DNA from: Oceaniferula flava
GTDB lineage: Bacteria; Verrucomicrobiota; Verrucomicrobiia; Verrucomicrobiales; Akkermansiaceae
Direction of reading: 5' to 3'
Assembly (NCBI RefSeq): GCF_016811075.1
Contig: NZ_JAFBGL010000002.1
Location: 186,001-250,000 of the forward strand
DNA: 64,000 nucleotides
Made by a program: the position numbers and the translations under genes. Below the pieces are notes generated by a model that did not search any database, was not told where the DNA came from, and saw only the letters and a list, made by a program, of their open reading frames with translations. Below are positions 48,918 to 57,676 of this stretch, piece after piece. Position 1 is the first letter of the stretch. Each line of letters starts with the position of its first letter.

Positions 48918-49757
48918 GTGGAATTTCTCAGTGAAAATTGGACGGCAGGTGTGGAGATTTTGATCCTGTGGATTGGACTCTACCAGATCTACCGTGTCTT
49001 CAGAAAAACACGCGGGGCAAGGATTCTTCTGGGCTTGGCGCTGTTGCTGATGGTGCTGTCTTCGGTTTCGCTATTGTTAGATCTGAAGGTGATCTGGTGG
49101 TTGCTCTACAAGGTGCTGGCGCTGATGGCCTTTGGTTTGATCGTGATTTTCCAACCTGAGCTGAGAAATGCCTTGGCGCGGCTGGGGAGTAGTCGCTTGT
49201 TTTCCTTTTCCCAAACCCAGCGGCACGAGTTCCTCGACACCTTTGCGGATGCGGTCGGGCAGCTGTCGAAGAAACGCATCGGAGCGCTTTTTGCCTTCGA
49301 GCGGGCGATCTCGCTGAAGGATCATTTGGAGACCGGCGTGGAGCTTGACGCGGTCTTTTCCCCGGAGTTCGCACTGACTGTCTTTCACCCGAAAACGGCG
49401 CTACACGATGGCGGCATGATCATCGCCCAGAACCGGGTGGCGGGGGCTGGCTGTGTTTTCCCCGTGAGCTCGCGTGAGCTGGCCGACCGGAGCACCGGGC
49501 TGCGTCACCGCGCGGCCATTGGCTTAACCGAGGAGACCGACTGTGTGGCGGTGGTGGTCAGTGAGGAAACCGGCCAAATTTCCATCTGTGTCGATGGCAA
49601 GCTGGACCGCGGCCTCACCGAAGAGGAATTCCGCGAGGCGATGGAATCTATATTTTTACCCAAGGAGCAAAACAATGATGAAGAAGATGTTGAAGAAACA
49701 CTGGCCGGCGAAGCTGATGACGCTGATCGTCGCGGTGATGATTTGGTTCCTGATTAA
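48918..49757 (+). CDS. cdaA: Diadenylate cyclase CdaA-type
   Basis: About 279 residues if GTG 48918 is the start, which gives the usual short lead before the first helix; TTG 48873 would give 294. Three N-terminal membrane helices (about 8-25, 35-55, 60-80), then the DAC domain: FQPELRNALARLG, ALHDGGMII (D164-G-G166, usual DGA has Ala) and GLRHRAAIGLTEETD (R196-H-R198). It makes c-di-AMP from two ATP. The C-terminal tail is very acidic (NNDEEDVEETLAGEADDAD). It is divergent from nrnA and overlaps the next small gene by 83 nt. Confidence 0.92.
   Translation: MEFLSENWTAGVEILILWIGLYQIYRVFRKTRGARILLGLALLLMVLSSVSLLLDLKVIWWLLYKVLALMAFGLIVIFQPELRNALARLGSSRLFSFSQTQRHEFLDTFADAVGQLSKKRIGALFAFERAISLKDHLETGVELDAVFSPEFALTVFHPKTALHDGGMIIAQNRVAGAGCVFPVSSRELADRSTGLRHRAAIGLTEETDCVAVVVSEETGQISICVDGKLDRGLTEEEFREAMESIFLPKEQNNDEEDVEETLAGEADDADRRGDDLVPD
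49662..49667 (+). promoter_or_regulatory. Strong Shine-Dalgarno inside the cdaA 3' end
   Basis: AAGGAG ends 7 nt before the ATG at 49675. Its placement inside the cdaA coding sequence and its perfect match decide that the overlapping 49-residue frame is a real gene. Confidence 0.75.
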
Positions 49758-49824
49758 CTACATTGTTAAAAACGAGAACCAAACGTTCAATCAGCCGGGG
49801 CTCAAGAGTGAGCTCTCGGAGTAG
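49675..49824 (+). CDS. CdaR-like single-helix microprotein
   Basis: 49 residues starting MMKKMLKKHWPAKLMTLIVA; one membrane helix (about 14-33) and a polar tail. The opening KKHWPAKLMTLIVAVMIWFL resembles the N-terminus of CdaR (YbbR), the regulator usually encoded next to cdaA, but the YbbR beta-domains are missing. The frame differs from cdaA, overlaps it by 83 nt and has its own ribosome site. It may be a minimal CdaR that contacts CdaA in the membrane, or a truncated gene. The tail ends LKSELSE. bioD follows after 31 nt. Confidence 0.7.
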   Translation: MMKKMLKKHWPAKLMTLIVAVMIWFLINYIVKNENQTFNQPGLKSELSE

Positions 49825-49855
49825 TTGGGTATGATTTCGTGACGAAAGGATTATT

Positions 49856-50497
49856 TTGAAAGGACTATTTATAACCGGAACGGACACCGGGGCGGGCAAA
49901 ACCTATGTGAGCTCGTTGATTATCGAAGCGCTGCGTGCCGAAGGGCACAAGGCAGTGGGTTACAAACCGATCTGCTGCGGCGGACGCGAAGATGCCTACG
50001 CACTGAAACAAGCATCGGGCGACGAAGTGGATCTGGAGCGGGTGAACCCGTGCTGGATGCGCACTCCCGCGGCTCCCTATGTGGCAGGGATGTTTGAAAA
50101 CCGGGAGTTGGAAATTCCCTCACTGGTGCAGGGCTGCCACGATCTGGCGAGCGATCATGAACTGGTCATCGCCGAGGGCGTGGGCGGCTGGATGGTTCCG
50201 ATTTCCAAGGAATACATGGTCGCCGACCTCGCACGCGACATCGGTTTGCCGGTCGTCCTGGTGGTGGGTAACAAGCTGGGCGCACTGAACCAGACGCTGC
50301 TCACGGTGCAGGCCATGCGTGCGGCAGGCATCGAGCCGGCCGGTATGGTCTTTAACAACTTGGTCGACGAACTCGATACGGCGGCGATCACCAACAAAGG
50401 CATAGCCGAGGACCTCACGGGAGTCGAAGTTCTGATGGACGTGATCCACGGTCAGGAAAGCGTGGAAGCGTGGCCGTTCGAAGACTTAATCGGCTGA
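49856..50497 (+). CDS. bioD: Dethiobiotin synthetase
   Basis: 213 residues. Closes the ureido ring of biotin using ATP and CO2. P-loop GTDTGAGKT (residues 8-16), the second-motif lysine in AVGYKPICCGG, and EGVGGWMVPIS are all present. The start is TTG 49856, supported by AAAGGA 6 nt upstream. Other biotin genes are not in the window. It is within a forward run of genes beginning with cdaA. Length is normal. Confidence 0.94.
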   Translation: MKGLFITGTDTGAGKTYVSSLIIEALRAEGHKAVGYKPICCGGREDAYALKQASGDEVDLERVNPCWMRTPAAPYVAGMFENRELEIPSLVQGCHDLASDHELVIAEGVGGWMVPISKEYMVADLARDIGLPVVLVVGNKLGALNQTLLTVQAMRAAGIEPAGMVFNNLVDELDTAAITNKGIAEDLTGVEVLMDVIHGQESVEAWPFEDLIG

Positions 50498-50571
50498 GTC
50501 GACCGTTCACCTTTGCTGCGGCCGGGGCGGACGGGCTAGACATTGCCGAGGGCTTGATATATCAGGAAGCT

Positions 50572-51045
50572 ATGATTGACATGTTAGTGAGGCTCTATGA
50601 GCTGCCGGACTCCTGCCCGGTCTACGATCGGGTGGAGCAGCAGGGGATTATCCTCCGTCGGGCGCGAGCCTACGAGCGACACATCGTCGCCGCCTGGGCC
50701 GGTGAGCACTTTTCCCCGAAGTGGGAGAGCGAAGTGAAGGTCGCCTTTTCGCGTCAGCCGGTGACTTGCTACATCGCAACCAAGGACAAGGAGATCCTCG
50801 GTTTTGCCTGCTATGAAACCACCGCGAAGGGCTTCTATGGTCCGACCGGCGTGAACGAAGCTGCTCGCGGCACGGGGATCGGAAAAGCACTGTTGTTCAT
50901 GGCCATGGAAGGGCTCAAGGATCTGGGATACGTCTATGGCATGATCGGCGGCGTTGGTCCGCGCGAATTCTATGAAAAAGCCATCGGTGCCGTCGAGATC
51001 CCCGGAAGTGACCCCGGCATCTACCGCGACATCCTCCCCGGATAG
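50572..51045 (+). CDS. GNAT-family N-acetyltransferase
   Basis: 157 residues from ATG 50572, which has AGGA 6 nt upstream; a longer frame from 50470 overlaps bioD and adds no domain. Acetyl-CoA site: GFYGPTGVNEAARGTGIGKALL (R/Q-x-x-G-x-G/A form, here RGTGIG), then LGYVYGMIGGVGPREFYEKAIGA. It transfers an acyl group to an unknown amine. Between bioD and ubiE, 38 nt before the latter. Confidence 0.88.
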   Translation: MIDMLVRLYELPDSCPVYDRVEQQGIILRRARAYERHIVAAWAGEHFSPKWESEVKVAFSRQPVTCYIATKDKEILGFACYETTAKGFYGPTGVNEAARGTGIGKALLFMAMEGLKDLGYVYGMIGGVGPREFYEKAIGAVEIPGSDPGIYRDILPG

Positions 51046-51083
51046 TTAGGCTTTCGAAAACAAGATTCTTAGAACATTCAATC

Positions 51084-51755
51084 ATGCAGGACCCTACCTA
51101 CGTCAAAAAAGCATTCAGCCGCATTGCCGATCGCTATGTGGTGACCAATCACGTGCTCAGCCTGGGCACGGATATTCTCTGGCGGAAAAAAGTCGGGGGC
51201 ATGGTGGCCGATTGGAAACCGAGCCGTATCCTCGACGTCGCCACCGGCACCGGTGATTTAGCTCTGGAACTGCAGCGTCGATGCCCGGATGCCCAGGTGA
51301 CGGGATCTGATTTCTGCCCTGAAATGCTCGCCCATGCTGCGGAAGACGGGGTGAGGGAAACCATCGTGGCCGATGCCATGAACATGCCCTTCGAGGATGA
51401 TTCTTATGACGTGCTCACCGTGGCCTTTGGTCTTAGGAACATGGCGAGCTGGCCGGATGCACTGACGGAAATGCGTCGCGTGCTCAAGCCGGGTGGCCAT
51501 CTCCTGGTGCTCGACTTCTCGCTGCCGACCGGAGTGATGCGTGGACCGTATCGCTTTTACCTGAACAAGGTGCTGCCGAAAATTGCCGGGCTGATGACCG
51601 GTGAGGGGGACGCCTACGAATACCTCGCAGGGACCATTGAACAATTCCCCAGCGGCAAGGACATGTGTGAGCTTATCGAGTCGACAGGTTTCACCGATGC
51701 CCAAGCCGACCCCTTGACCTTTGGGGTGGCGAGTATCTACACGGCCACGGCGTGA
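51084..51755 (+). CDS. ubiE: UbiE/MenG methyltransferase
   Basis: 223 residues. SAM-dependent C-methyltransferase of menaquinone (and ubiquinone) synthesis. Landmarks: YVKKAFSRIADRYVVTNHVLSLG, RILDVATGTGDLALE (SAM site), FGLRNMASWPDALTEMRRVLKPGG and FPSGKDMCELIESTGF. A menaquinone role is likelier for this group of bacteria. Cytoplasmic. It lies 41 nt before hisC in the same direction. Confidence 0.95.
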   Translation: MQDPTYVKKAFSRIADRYVVTNHVLSLGTDILWRKKVGGMVADWKPSRILDVATGTGDLALELQRRCPDAQVTGSDFCPEMLAHAAEDGVRETIVADAMNMPFEDDSYDVLTVAFGLRNMASWPDALTEMRRVLKPGGHLLVLDFSLPTGVMRGPYRFYLNKVLPKIAGLMTGEGDAYEYLAGTIEQFPSGKDMCELIESTGFTDAQADPLTFGVASIYTATA

Positions 51756-51796
51756 TTAGCATTGCGGAATACACGGCGGCTGCCTAGTTTCGCGGC

Positions 51797-52903
51797 ATGT
51801 CGATTCAGAAATTCGCCAATCAATTTGTCTGCGATCTCGTTGCTTACGAGCCAGGGAAACCTATCGAGGAAACCGCACGGGAGCTTGGCCTGGAGCCAGA
51901 TTCCATCGTGAAGTTGGCATCGAATGAAAACTCACTGGGGCCTGCTCCGTCAGCCATTGCGGCGATGGAAAAGGAGGCTTCGGGGGTGCACATTTACCCG
52001 GACGGAGGTGGCTACAAGCTGCGCACCGCCCTGGCGGAAAAATACGACTTGGGTCTGGAAAATGTGGTGCTCGGCAATGGTTCGAACGAAATCATTGAGC
52101 TGCTTTGCCACTGTTTCCTGAATCCGAATGCCGAGCTGATCGCCGCGGAGCACGCCTTTGTGGTCTATAAGCTGATGGCGACCCTGTTCGGTGCCAAGTA
52201 TGTGGAGGTGACGGATCCGGACTTCATCCACGACGTCGACGGCATGGCGGATGCGATCACGGAGAACACCCGATTGGTATTCATCGCCAATCCTAACAAT
52301 CCAACCGGAACCCTGGTCGGTCAGGAGGCGCTCGATCGCTTTATGGATCGCTTGCCGGACCACGTGGTCGCTGTATTTGACGAAGCCTATTTTGAATTTC
52401 TCGAAGACGCACCGGACACGCTGAAGTATGTCCGCGAGGGGAAAAACGTCTGTGTCCTGCGCACCTTCTCGAAGGCGTATGGCCTGGCCGGTCTGCGGAT
52501 TGGTTACGGATTGGCAGCGCCCCAGGTGGCATCGATTCTGCAGAAAGCCCGTCAGCCATTCAATGCCAACTCGATGGCACAGGTTGCGGCTCTGGCGGCG
52601 ATGGCCGACGAAGAACACGTGAAAAACACGCTGGATATGAACAATGCCGGTCTGCGTTTTTATGAACAGGCATTCAGCGAGCGCGGACTCGAATACGTGC
52701 CCAGCGTCGCCAACTTCATCCTGGTGAAGGTGGGTGACGGTGATGCGCTGTTCCAGAACATGCTGAAAAAAGGCGTCATTGTCCGTGCCATGAGCGGCTA
52801 CAAGCTTCCGGAATGGGTGCGGATTTCGGTGGGCACCGAAGCCGAGAACCAGCGCTGCATCGAGGTTCTTGACGAGGTGCTGCCAGCGATTGCATCGGTA
52901 TGA
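51797..52903 (+). CDS. hisC: Histidinol-phosphate aminotransferase
   Basis: 368 residues, class II PLP aminotransferase of histidine synthesis. Motifs: KLASNENSLGPAP, YPDGGGYKLRTALA, NPNNPTGTLV, FDEAYFEF and the PLP lysine K226 in FSKAYGLAGLRIGYG. Members can also act on aromatic amino acids, so a role next to trp-related metabolism is possible. Length is typical. No other his gene is present here. Confidence 0.94.
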   Translation: MSIQKFANQFVCDLVAYEPGKPIEETARELGLEPDSIVKLASNENSLGPAPSAIAAMEKEASGVHIYPDGGGYKLRTALAEKYDLGLENVVLGNGSNEIIELLCHCFLNPNAELIAAEHAFVVYKLMATLFGAKYVEVTDPDFIHDVDGMADAITENTRLVFIANPNNPTGTLVGQEALDRFMDRLPDHVVAVFDEAYFEFLEDAPDTLKYVREGKNVCVLRTFSKAYGLAGLRIGYGLAAPQVASILQKARQPFNANSMAQVAALAAMADEEHVKNTLDMNNAGLRFYEQAFSERGLEYVPSVANFILVKVGDGDALFQNMLKKGVIVRAMSGYKLPEWVRISVGTEAENQRCIEVLDEVLPAIASV

Positions 52904-52990
52904 TCTCTTCAGCTCTAACAACTCAAGGATGGGCGGTTGACAGCAGGGCCTCAGCCTTTATGTTCATTGGGCTATCAACCATTCTTTAGT

Positions 52991-54415
52991 ATGTCCGGCG
53001 GTCCCCAACCATCCCAAATGAGCTTTACTTGTCAGTTCTGTCAAAAGGTTATTTACATCCCCGTCGGCTTACCCCCGACGGTGGCGCCCTGTCCGCATTG
53101 TGGCAAAACGGTGACATCGCCAGATCAAAAGTTAGGAAAAGCACCCGCTAAGCCTGAGCCACAGCCAGCGGCACTCGCACCCGCTACTCCGACTCCTGCT
53201 GACACAGCCGTTCCACCAGCTGCAAAAGCGACTCCTCCAGGTCTCGCCGAAGACCGGCCGATGCAGTTCAAGTCCACCGAGTCGGTACGCAACTCACCGG
53301 CATCGCCTGCTCCTGAAGCTGCCGCCTCCGCAGCTCCAATACCACTCAATCCAGCTCTAGAAGCTCTAGAATCTCAACCCGCGGCTGCACCTGCCGAAAG
53401 GACACCGGCAAGACCAGCGAAGAAGAAAAGTAATCTCATCCCCGTTCTCACAGCAATCACTGTGCTGGTCGCGGCTGGCGTGGTCACACTGTGGCTGGCT
53501 GGAAAGTGGAAACCATCAGCAAGTGGTGGCGCTCCCAACGGTGGCATGAGTTCGATGAGTATGCCGAGTGCCGAGGATGAATGGCTCCAGCGTGGCTGGA
53601 AAAAAGAGGCAGCTGAGGTGCTCGGAAAGTTCATGGCGGCGAAGACGCCCGAGGAGCGGATGCAGTATGTCATCCCTAACGAACATGTGCTCGAGCAGCT
53701 CAAGGCGAATTTCCCTGCCGGGTATGAGGAGAGCGAAACGCCGCTCTCGGCCTTCAGCTTCAGCGATGCCAATCTGGCAGACCGCCGACGTGGCATTTTC
53801 CTGATGCAGTATCGTCGTCCGGCCCAGATCGATATCCGCGAATACTTCGCCCCGATCGGCGACGTGGAAACGGTGATGGGGCAGAAAGACGTGACCTTGA
53901 TCGAGATGGCGCACCGCATCGATGAAGACAACCTTTCCCAGCCAGTGAGCATCAATGCCTTTTTCAAACAGACGGACGAGGGGCTGAAGCTTGATGCCTC
54001 CGTGTTCATTCAGGGCAAGTTCCGCACCTTCCGCGAGTTCACCGAGTATCCTGCGCCCGGTGAGAGCAAGATTTTCCGCGTCGTGGTGAACGAGGTGGTC
54101 AGCCACGCGTTGCGTAACGACAAGACACACCGGAGTTACAAACTTTCCGACTACGCCTACCCGCAAGATTTTGTGAACTTGCCGGTGGAGGTGGACTCCG
54201 AGGTGGGTGAAATTCTCTCCGTGATCAATTGGCGCGGAACCAGCCGATTGGTGCCACCGCGCACCGCCACCGTGGAGCTGGCGTGGTCCGACACCAAACC
54301 CTCCGTGCTGGAACTGAAGCGAGTGCTGTGCTGGGAGTTTCTCGGAGTGGGTGGGGAGTTGGGAAATACCACACCGCCCGCCGATCGTAGCTCAAGTGCT
54401 GCGGAAACTCAGTAA
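52991..54415 (+). CDS. Zinc-ribbon, single-helix membrane protein
   Basis: 474 residues from ATG 52991; other starts at 52937 or 53018 are possible. The N-terminus is a zinc ribbon (C14-x-x-C17 and C34-x-x-C37: FTCQFC and PCPHC). A long Ala/Pro-rich low-complexity linker (about 45-140) and one membrane helix (about 147-170, LIPVLTAITVLVAAGVVTLW) follow. The rest (about 190-450) is outside the cytoplasm and of no known family: EVLGKFMAAKTPEERMQYV, IFLMQYRRPAQIDIREYF, SVFIQGKFRTFREF. Related proteins with the same order are common in Verrucomicrobia, with unknown role. Ends 9 nt before mnmE. Confidence 0.7.
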   Translation: MSGGPQPSQMSFTCQFCQKVIYIPVGLPPTVAPCPHCGKTVTSPDQKLGKAPAKPEPQPAALAPATPTPADTAVPPAAKATPPGLAEDRPMQFKSTESVRNSPASPAPEAAASAAPIPLNPALEALESQPAAAPAERTPARPAKKKSNLIPVLTAITVLVAAGVVTLWLAGKWKPSASGGAPNGGMSSMSMPSAEDEWLQRGWKKEAAEVLGKFMAAKTPEERMQYVIPNEHVLEQLKANFPAGYEESETPLSAFSFSDANLADRRRGIFLMQYRRPAQIDIREYFAPIGDVETVMGQKDVTLIEMAHRIDEDNLSQPVSINAFFKQTDEGLKLDASVFIQGKFRTFREFTEYPAPGESKIFRVVVNEVVSHALRNDKTHRSYKLSDYAYPQDFVNLPVEVDSEVGEILSVINWRGTSRLVPPRTATVELAWSDTKPSVLELKRVLCWEFLGVGGELGNTTPPADRSSSAAETQ

Positions 54416-54424
54416 GTTAAAAAC

Positions 54425-55768
54425 ATGGAAGCCACCATCGCCGCCATCGCCACCGCCCCGGGAATGGGTGCCGTGGGATTGATCCGAGTCAGCGGACCTG
54501 AAACCTTCAGTCGTGTCAGTCAATGCCTGTTAGGGCAGAAGGACTGCGCCGCTTTCGCCGAACGCAAAGCTGTGCTCACCAAGGTGACCGAAGCCAGTGG
54601 TGAAGTCATTGATGAGGTGTTGATCACCTGTTTCCACGGACCGCGCAGCTACACCGGTGAAGACACTGCTGAGCTGGCCTGCCACGGTGGTGTGCTGGTG
54701 ATGCGCCGTGTTTTGCAGCGACTTTTTGAAAGCGGCATTCTTCCTGCGGGTGCCGGTGAGTTCAGTAAACGCGCCTTTCTGAATGGCAAGATGGACCTCA
54801 CTCAGGCGGAGGCCGTGATGGATTTGATCTCGGCTCAGACTGATCTGGCTATGCGCGCCGCGCATGAGCAGCTGCAGGGGAAACTCGGCAACCAGGCGGA
54901 GCTGATCCGCCAGGAGGTGCTGGGCATCGCCGCGCACGTCGAAGCCTATATTGATTTTCCCGAGGAGGATATCGATACCGATACGGGGGCCGCGCTGTCG
55001 AAGCGTCTGCAATCCGTGGCCAGCCAAATTTCCAAACTACTGCACACCGCCGAGCAGGGAAGGATCCTTCGCGAAGGAGTGCGCACCGTGATCTACGGCT
55101 CGCCCAATGCCGGGAAATCCAGTCTTCTGAATGAGCTGTTAGGGTTCGAGCGAGCCATTGTGAGCGACATCGAAGGCACCACGCGGGATACCGTGGAGGA
55201 GGTGATCAACCTGCAAGGGATCCCGGTGCGCTTGATCGATACGGCGGGGATGCGCGAGACGGCGGATGTGATCGAGCAGCAGGGCGTTTCCCGCACCCAG
55301 GCGCAGGTGAAGACCGCAGATTTGGTCCTGGAAGTGGTCGATGGCAGTCAGCCGCGTAACCACCTTCTGACGGAACAGGATATTGAAGGTCGTCACCATC
55401 TGCTGGTGGTGAACAAATCGGATCTCGAGCTGCATGCTGATTGGCAAGACGCAGGAGGTGTCCGTATTTCCTGCACCCGAGGCGACGGACTGGACGCACT
55501 GATCGCCAAGATCACAGAAGAACTATCGATGGGTGCTGCCGAGTGGGGTGGCCATGCGGTGGCGATCAATGCTCGCCATCAAGCCTGCCTGAAACGAGCC
55601 AAAGCCGCACTCGAAGCTGCCGAGCAGACACTGCTCACCGGTGCCGGTGCGGAGTTCATTTCGGTCGACCTGCGCGAGGCGATGGAAGCGATCGGTGAGA
55701 TCGCGGGTAGGATCGATACCGAGGAATTGTTGGGCGAGATTTTCAGCAGCTTTTGCATCGGGAAATAG
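54425..55768 (+). CDS. mnmE: tRNA modification GTPase MnmE
   Basis: 447 residues. With MnmG it adds the aminomethyl-type group to U34 of tRNAs. N-terminal tetrahydrofolate-binding domain (about 1-118: DTIAAIAT-like MEATIAAIATAPGMGAVGLI, GPRSYTGEDTAELACHG), helical domain, and the G domain (about 215-370) with G1 YGSPNAGKSSLLN, G2/G3 EGTTRDTVEE and DTAGMRET, and G4 VNKSDLE. C-terminal FCIGK with the conserved Cys is intact. The last gene of the forward run. Confidence 0.97.
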   Translation: MEATIAAIATAPGMGAVGLIRVSGPETFSRVSQCLLGQKDCAAFAERKAVLTKVTEASGEVIDEVLITCFHGPRSYTGEDTAELACHGGVLVMRRVLQRLFESGILPAGAGEFSKRAFLNGKMDLTQAEAVMDLISAQTDLAMRAAHEQLQGKLGNQAELIRQEVLGIAAHVEAYIDFPEEDIDTDTGAALSKRLQSVASQISKLLHTAEQGRILREGVRTVIYGSPNAGKSSLLNELLGFERAIVSDIEGTTRDTVEEVINLQGIPVRLIDTAGMRETADVIEQQGVSRTQAQVKTADLVLEVVDGSQPRNHLLTEQDIEGRHHLLVVNKSDLELHADWQDAGGVRISCTRGDGLDALIAKITEELSMGAAEWGGHAVAINARHQACLKRAKAALEAAEQTLLTGAGAEFISVDLREAMEAIGEIAGRIDTEELLGEIFSSFCIGK

Positions 55769-55804
55769 CCGACGCACCGACGCGGTCCACCGCTGTCACA
55801 GCGA

Positions 55805-57670
55805 CTACTTTCCTTCCTTTTCCTTATTCGGATCGAAGAAGATTTTAATGTCCGCATCCTTGGTGCCGATCAGCTGCTGGGCGCGGATCAGGGCGTCGCG
55901 GGTGGAGATGTTCGGGTTGCCGCGGAAATACATGAAGAGGTTGGTCTCACCTTCCTCGCGGATGCACCCTTGTTGTAAGGTTTGCAACACGCCTGACTTT
56001 TTCAGCACCTCGTAGACTTCGCGAGTGGCGCCGGAGACCAGCACGTGCACCCCTTTCTTGCGGGTGTCTTTGATCAGCTCGTCCAGAGCGAGCACGCTGG
56101 TGGCATCGAGGTGGCGCGCATTTTTCAGTCGGAGAATGATGCACTTTAAGTTGTCGTCGGCAATCGTGCGTTGGATCTGAGTGAGAAACAGGTCGGCCGC
56201 ACCGAAGAACAGATCGCCCTCGACGTGCACGATGGAGATTGCCGGGATCTGGCGTTTGTTTTTGGCATCCAGCTCCTGCAGGCTGCCTTCGTCATTGATC
56301 TCATATTCCACCAGATGGGGTTTCGATGCCTTGCGCAGGAAAAGCGTGATGGAGAGGCCGACGCCGATGAAGATGGCGTAGTCGAGGCGGGTCAGCAAGG
56401 TGGCGGCGAAGGTGGTGATGATCACCAGGGCATCGTCCGGAGTCGAGCGCAGACAGATTCGGATGTTCTTCCATTTGAAGAGTGAGATGGCAATGCCGAT
56501 GACCAGCGCGGCGAGTGACGTCTTGGGGATGTTTTCCACCACCGGTAGCTTCACCATGACGTAAAAGCCGGCGAGGCAGAGGAGACCGCAGAAGATCGAG
56601 GCGAAGCGCGACTTGGCCTGTGATTCGTAGTTCAGCGCTGAGCGTGTCAGTGAGCCGGACGAAGGCATCGCTGCCAAAAATGAGGTGGCGATGTTCGACA
56701 TACCCACCGAGAGCATGTCTTGGTTCACATCGGTGCGATCGCCGGACCGGCTGGCAAGCGATTTGGCCATCACCGAGTTTTCCAGTGAGGCGAGGAAGGC
56801 GACTGCGAAGGCGACGGCCATCAGGGTGGAAATATCCTCCATATTGATATCCGGCATGCGCAGCACCAGATGATCGAGGTGGAGCGGGGTGAAGGTGCTG
56901 ATGTTTTCGAACCCGGCGACGTATTGCTTCAAGGCCCAGCCGGTGACGGCGGAAACGGCGAGCGAGATGGCGAAGTTGGGTAAGGTGGAGAATTTCTTCT
57001 GCAGCGCCAGGTAGAGCGTCAGGGTAAGCCCGCCGAGGAGCATCGGCTGCCATTGGTAGCTGTCCCAGAGGGCACCAATTTTTTCAATGATGGCAAAGAA
57101 GGTGCTCGCGCTTGCGCCCTGGCTCATCGGCTCGGCAATGCCCAAGACATGCTTCAGCTGGTTGGTGAGAATCAGCAAGGCGGCCCCGGTGATGTAGCCT
57201 ACCAGAACACTGCGGCTGACGTATTGCAGGAGATCGGCGACCTTGAACACCGCTCCAATGACCGAGAGTACACCGACCATGAGCACCAGCAGCGGCATGT
57301 ATTCCACCGGGGCTTTCCCTAGGGTGCCGGAGGCCGCGGCAAAAAAGCTGAACACCATGAAGGCGGTGGAATTGGTGGGTCCCAGGATGGTGAAGCGTGA
57401 ACTGGCGAAAAAGGGAGCCACGATCGCACAGATGGCCGAGCTGAGGATGCCGTAGTGGATCGGCAGTTCGGCAATGGCGGCGTAGGCCATCCCCTGGGGC
57501 AGGGCGAGCAAGGCAGTATTCAGAGCTGCCTTGGCATCGTAGGAAAACTTCTTCCGGTTGTAGCGCTTGATCGGTCCGCGGATCGGGAACAGATCGAGTC
57601 CATTGCCGGATAGAATCCGTTGGGCCCCATGGAGCGTGTTTCTTAAAACGGCTTTGAGGTGGCGCTTCAT
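55805..57670 (-). CDS. SulP-family anion transporter with STAS domain
   Basis: 621 residues. Membrane part (about 40-440) with the SulP signature region: ALLALPQGMAYAAIAELPIHYGILSS, FTILGPTNSTAFMVFSF and SLENSVMAKSLASRSGDRTDVNQDMLSVGMSN. The C-terminal STAS domain (about 470-580, IVHVEGDLFFGAADLF and RLKNARHLDATSVLALDEL) is followed by about 40 residues. Sulfate or bicarbonate are the usual substrates; sulfate would fit the sulfatases at the window start, but this is inference. It starts upstream of nothing else on its strand except the LptF/G gene, 6 nt away. Confidence 0.92.
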   Translation of the reverse strand: MKRHLKAVLRNTLHGAQRILSGNGLDLFPIRGPIKRYNRKKFSYDAKAALNTALLALPQGMAYAAIAELPIHYGILSSAICAIVAPFFASSRFTILGPTNSTAFMVFSFFAAASGTLGKAPVEYMPLLVLMVGVLSVIGAVFKVADLLQYVSRSVLVGYITGAALLILTNQLKHVLGIAEPMSQGASASTFFAIIEKIGALWDSYQWQPMLLGGLTLTLYLALQKKFSTLPNFAISLAVSAVTGWALKQYVAGFENISTFTPLHLDHLVLRMPDINMEDISTLMAVAFAVAFLASLENSVMAKSLASRSGDRTDVNQDMLSVGMSNIATSFLAAMPSSGSLTRSALNYESQAKSRFASIFCGLLCLAGFYVMVKLPVVENIPKTSLAALVIGIAISLFKWKNIRICLRSTPDDALVIITTFAATLLTRLDYAIFIGVGLSITLFLRKASKPHLVEYEINDEGSLQELDAKNKRQIPAISIVHVEGDLFFGAADLFLTQIQRTIADDNLKCIILRLKNARHLDATSVLALDELIKDTRKKGVHVLVSGATREVYEVLKKSGVLQTLQQGCIREEGETNLFMYFRGNPNISTRDALIRAQQLIGTKDADIKIFFDPNKEKEGK

Positions 57671-57676
57671 CGGGAG

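Noticed and set aside
51950-52921. 323-codon frame antisense to hisC
   Set aside because: It mirrors hisC and has no recognisable domain or start signal.
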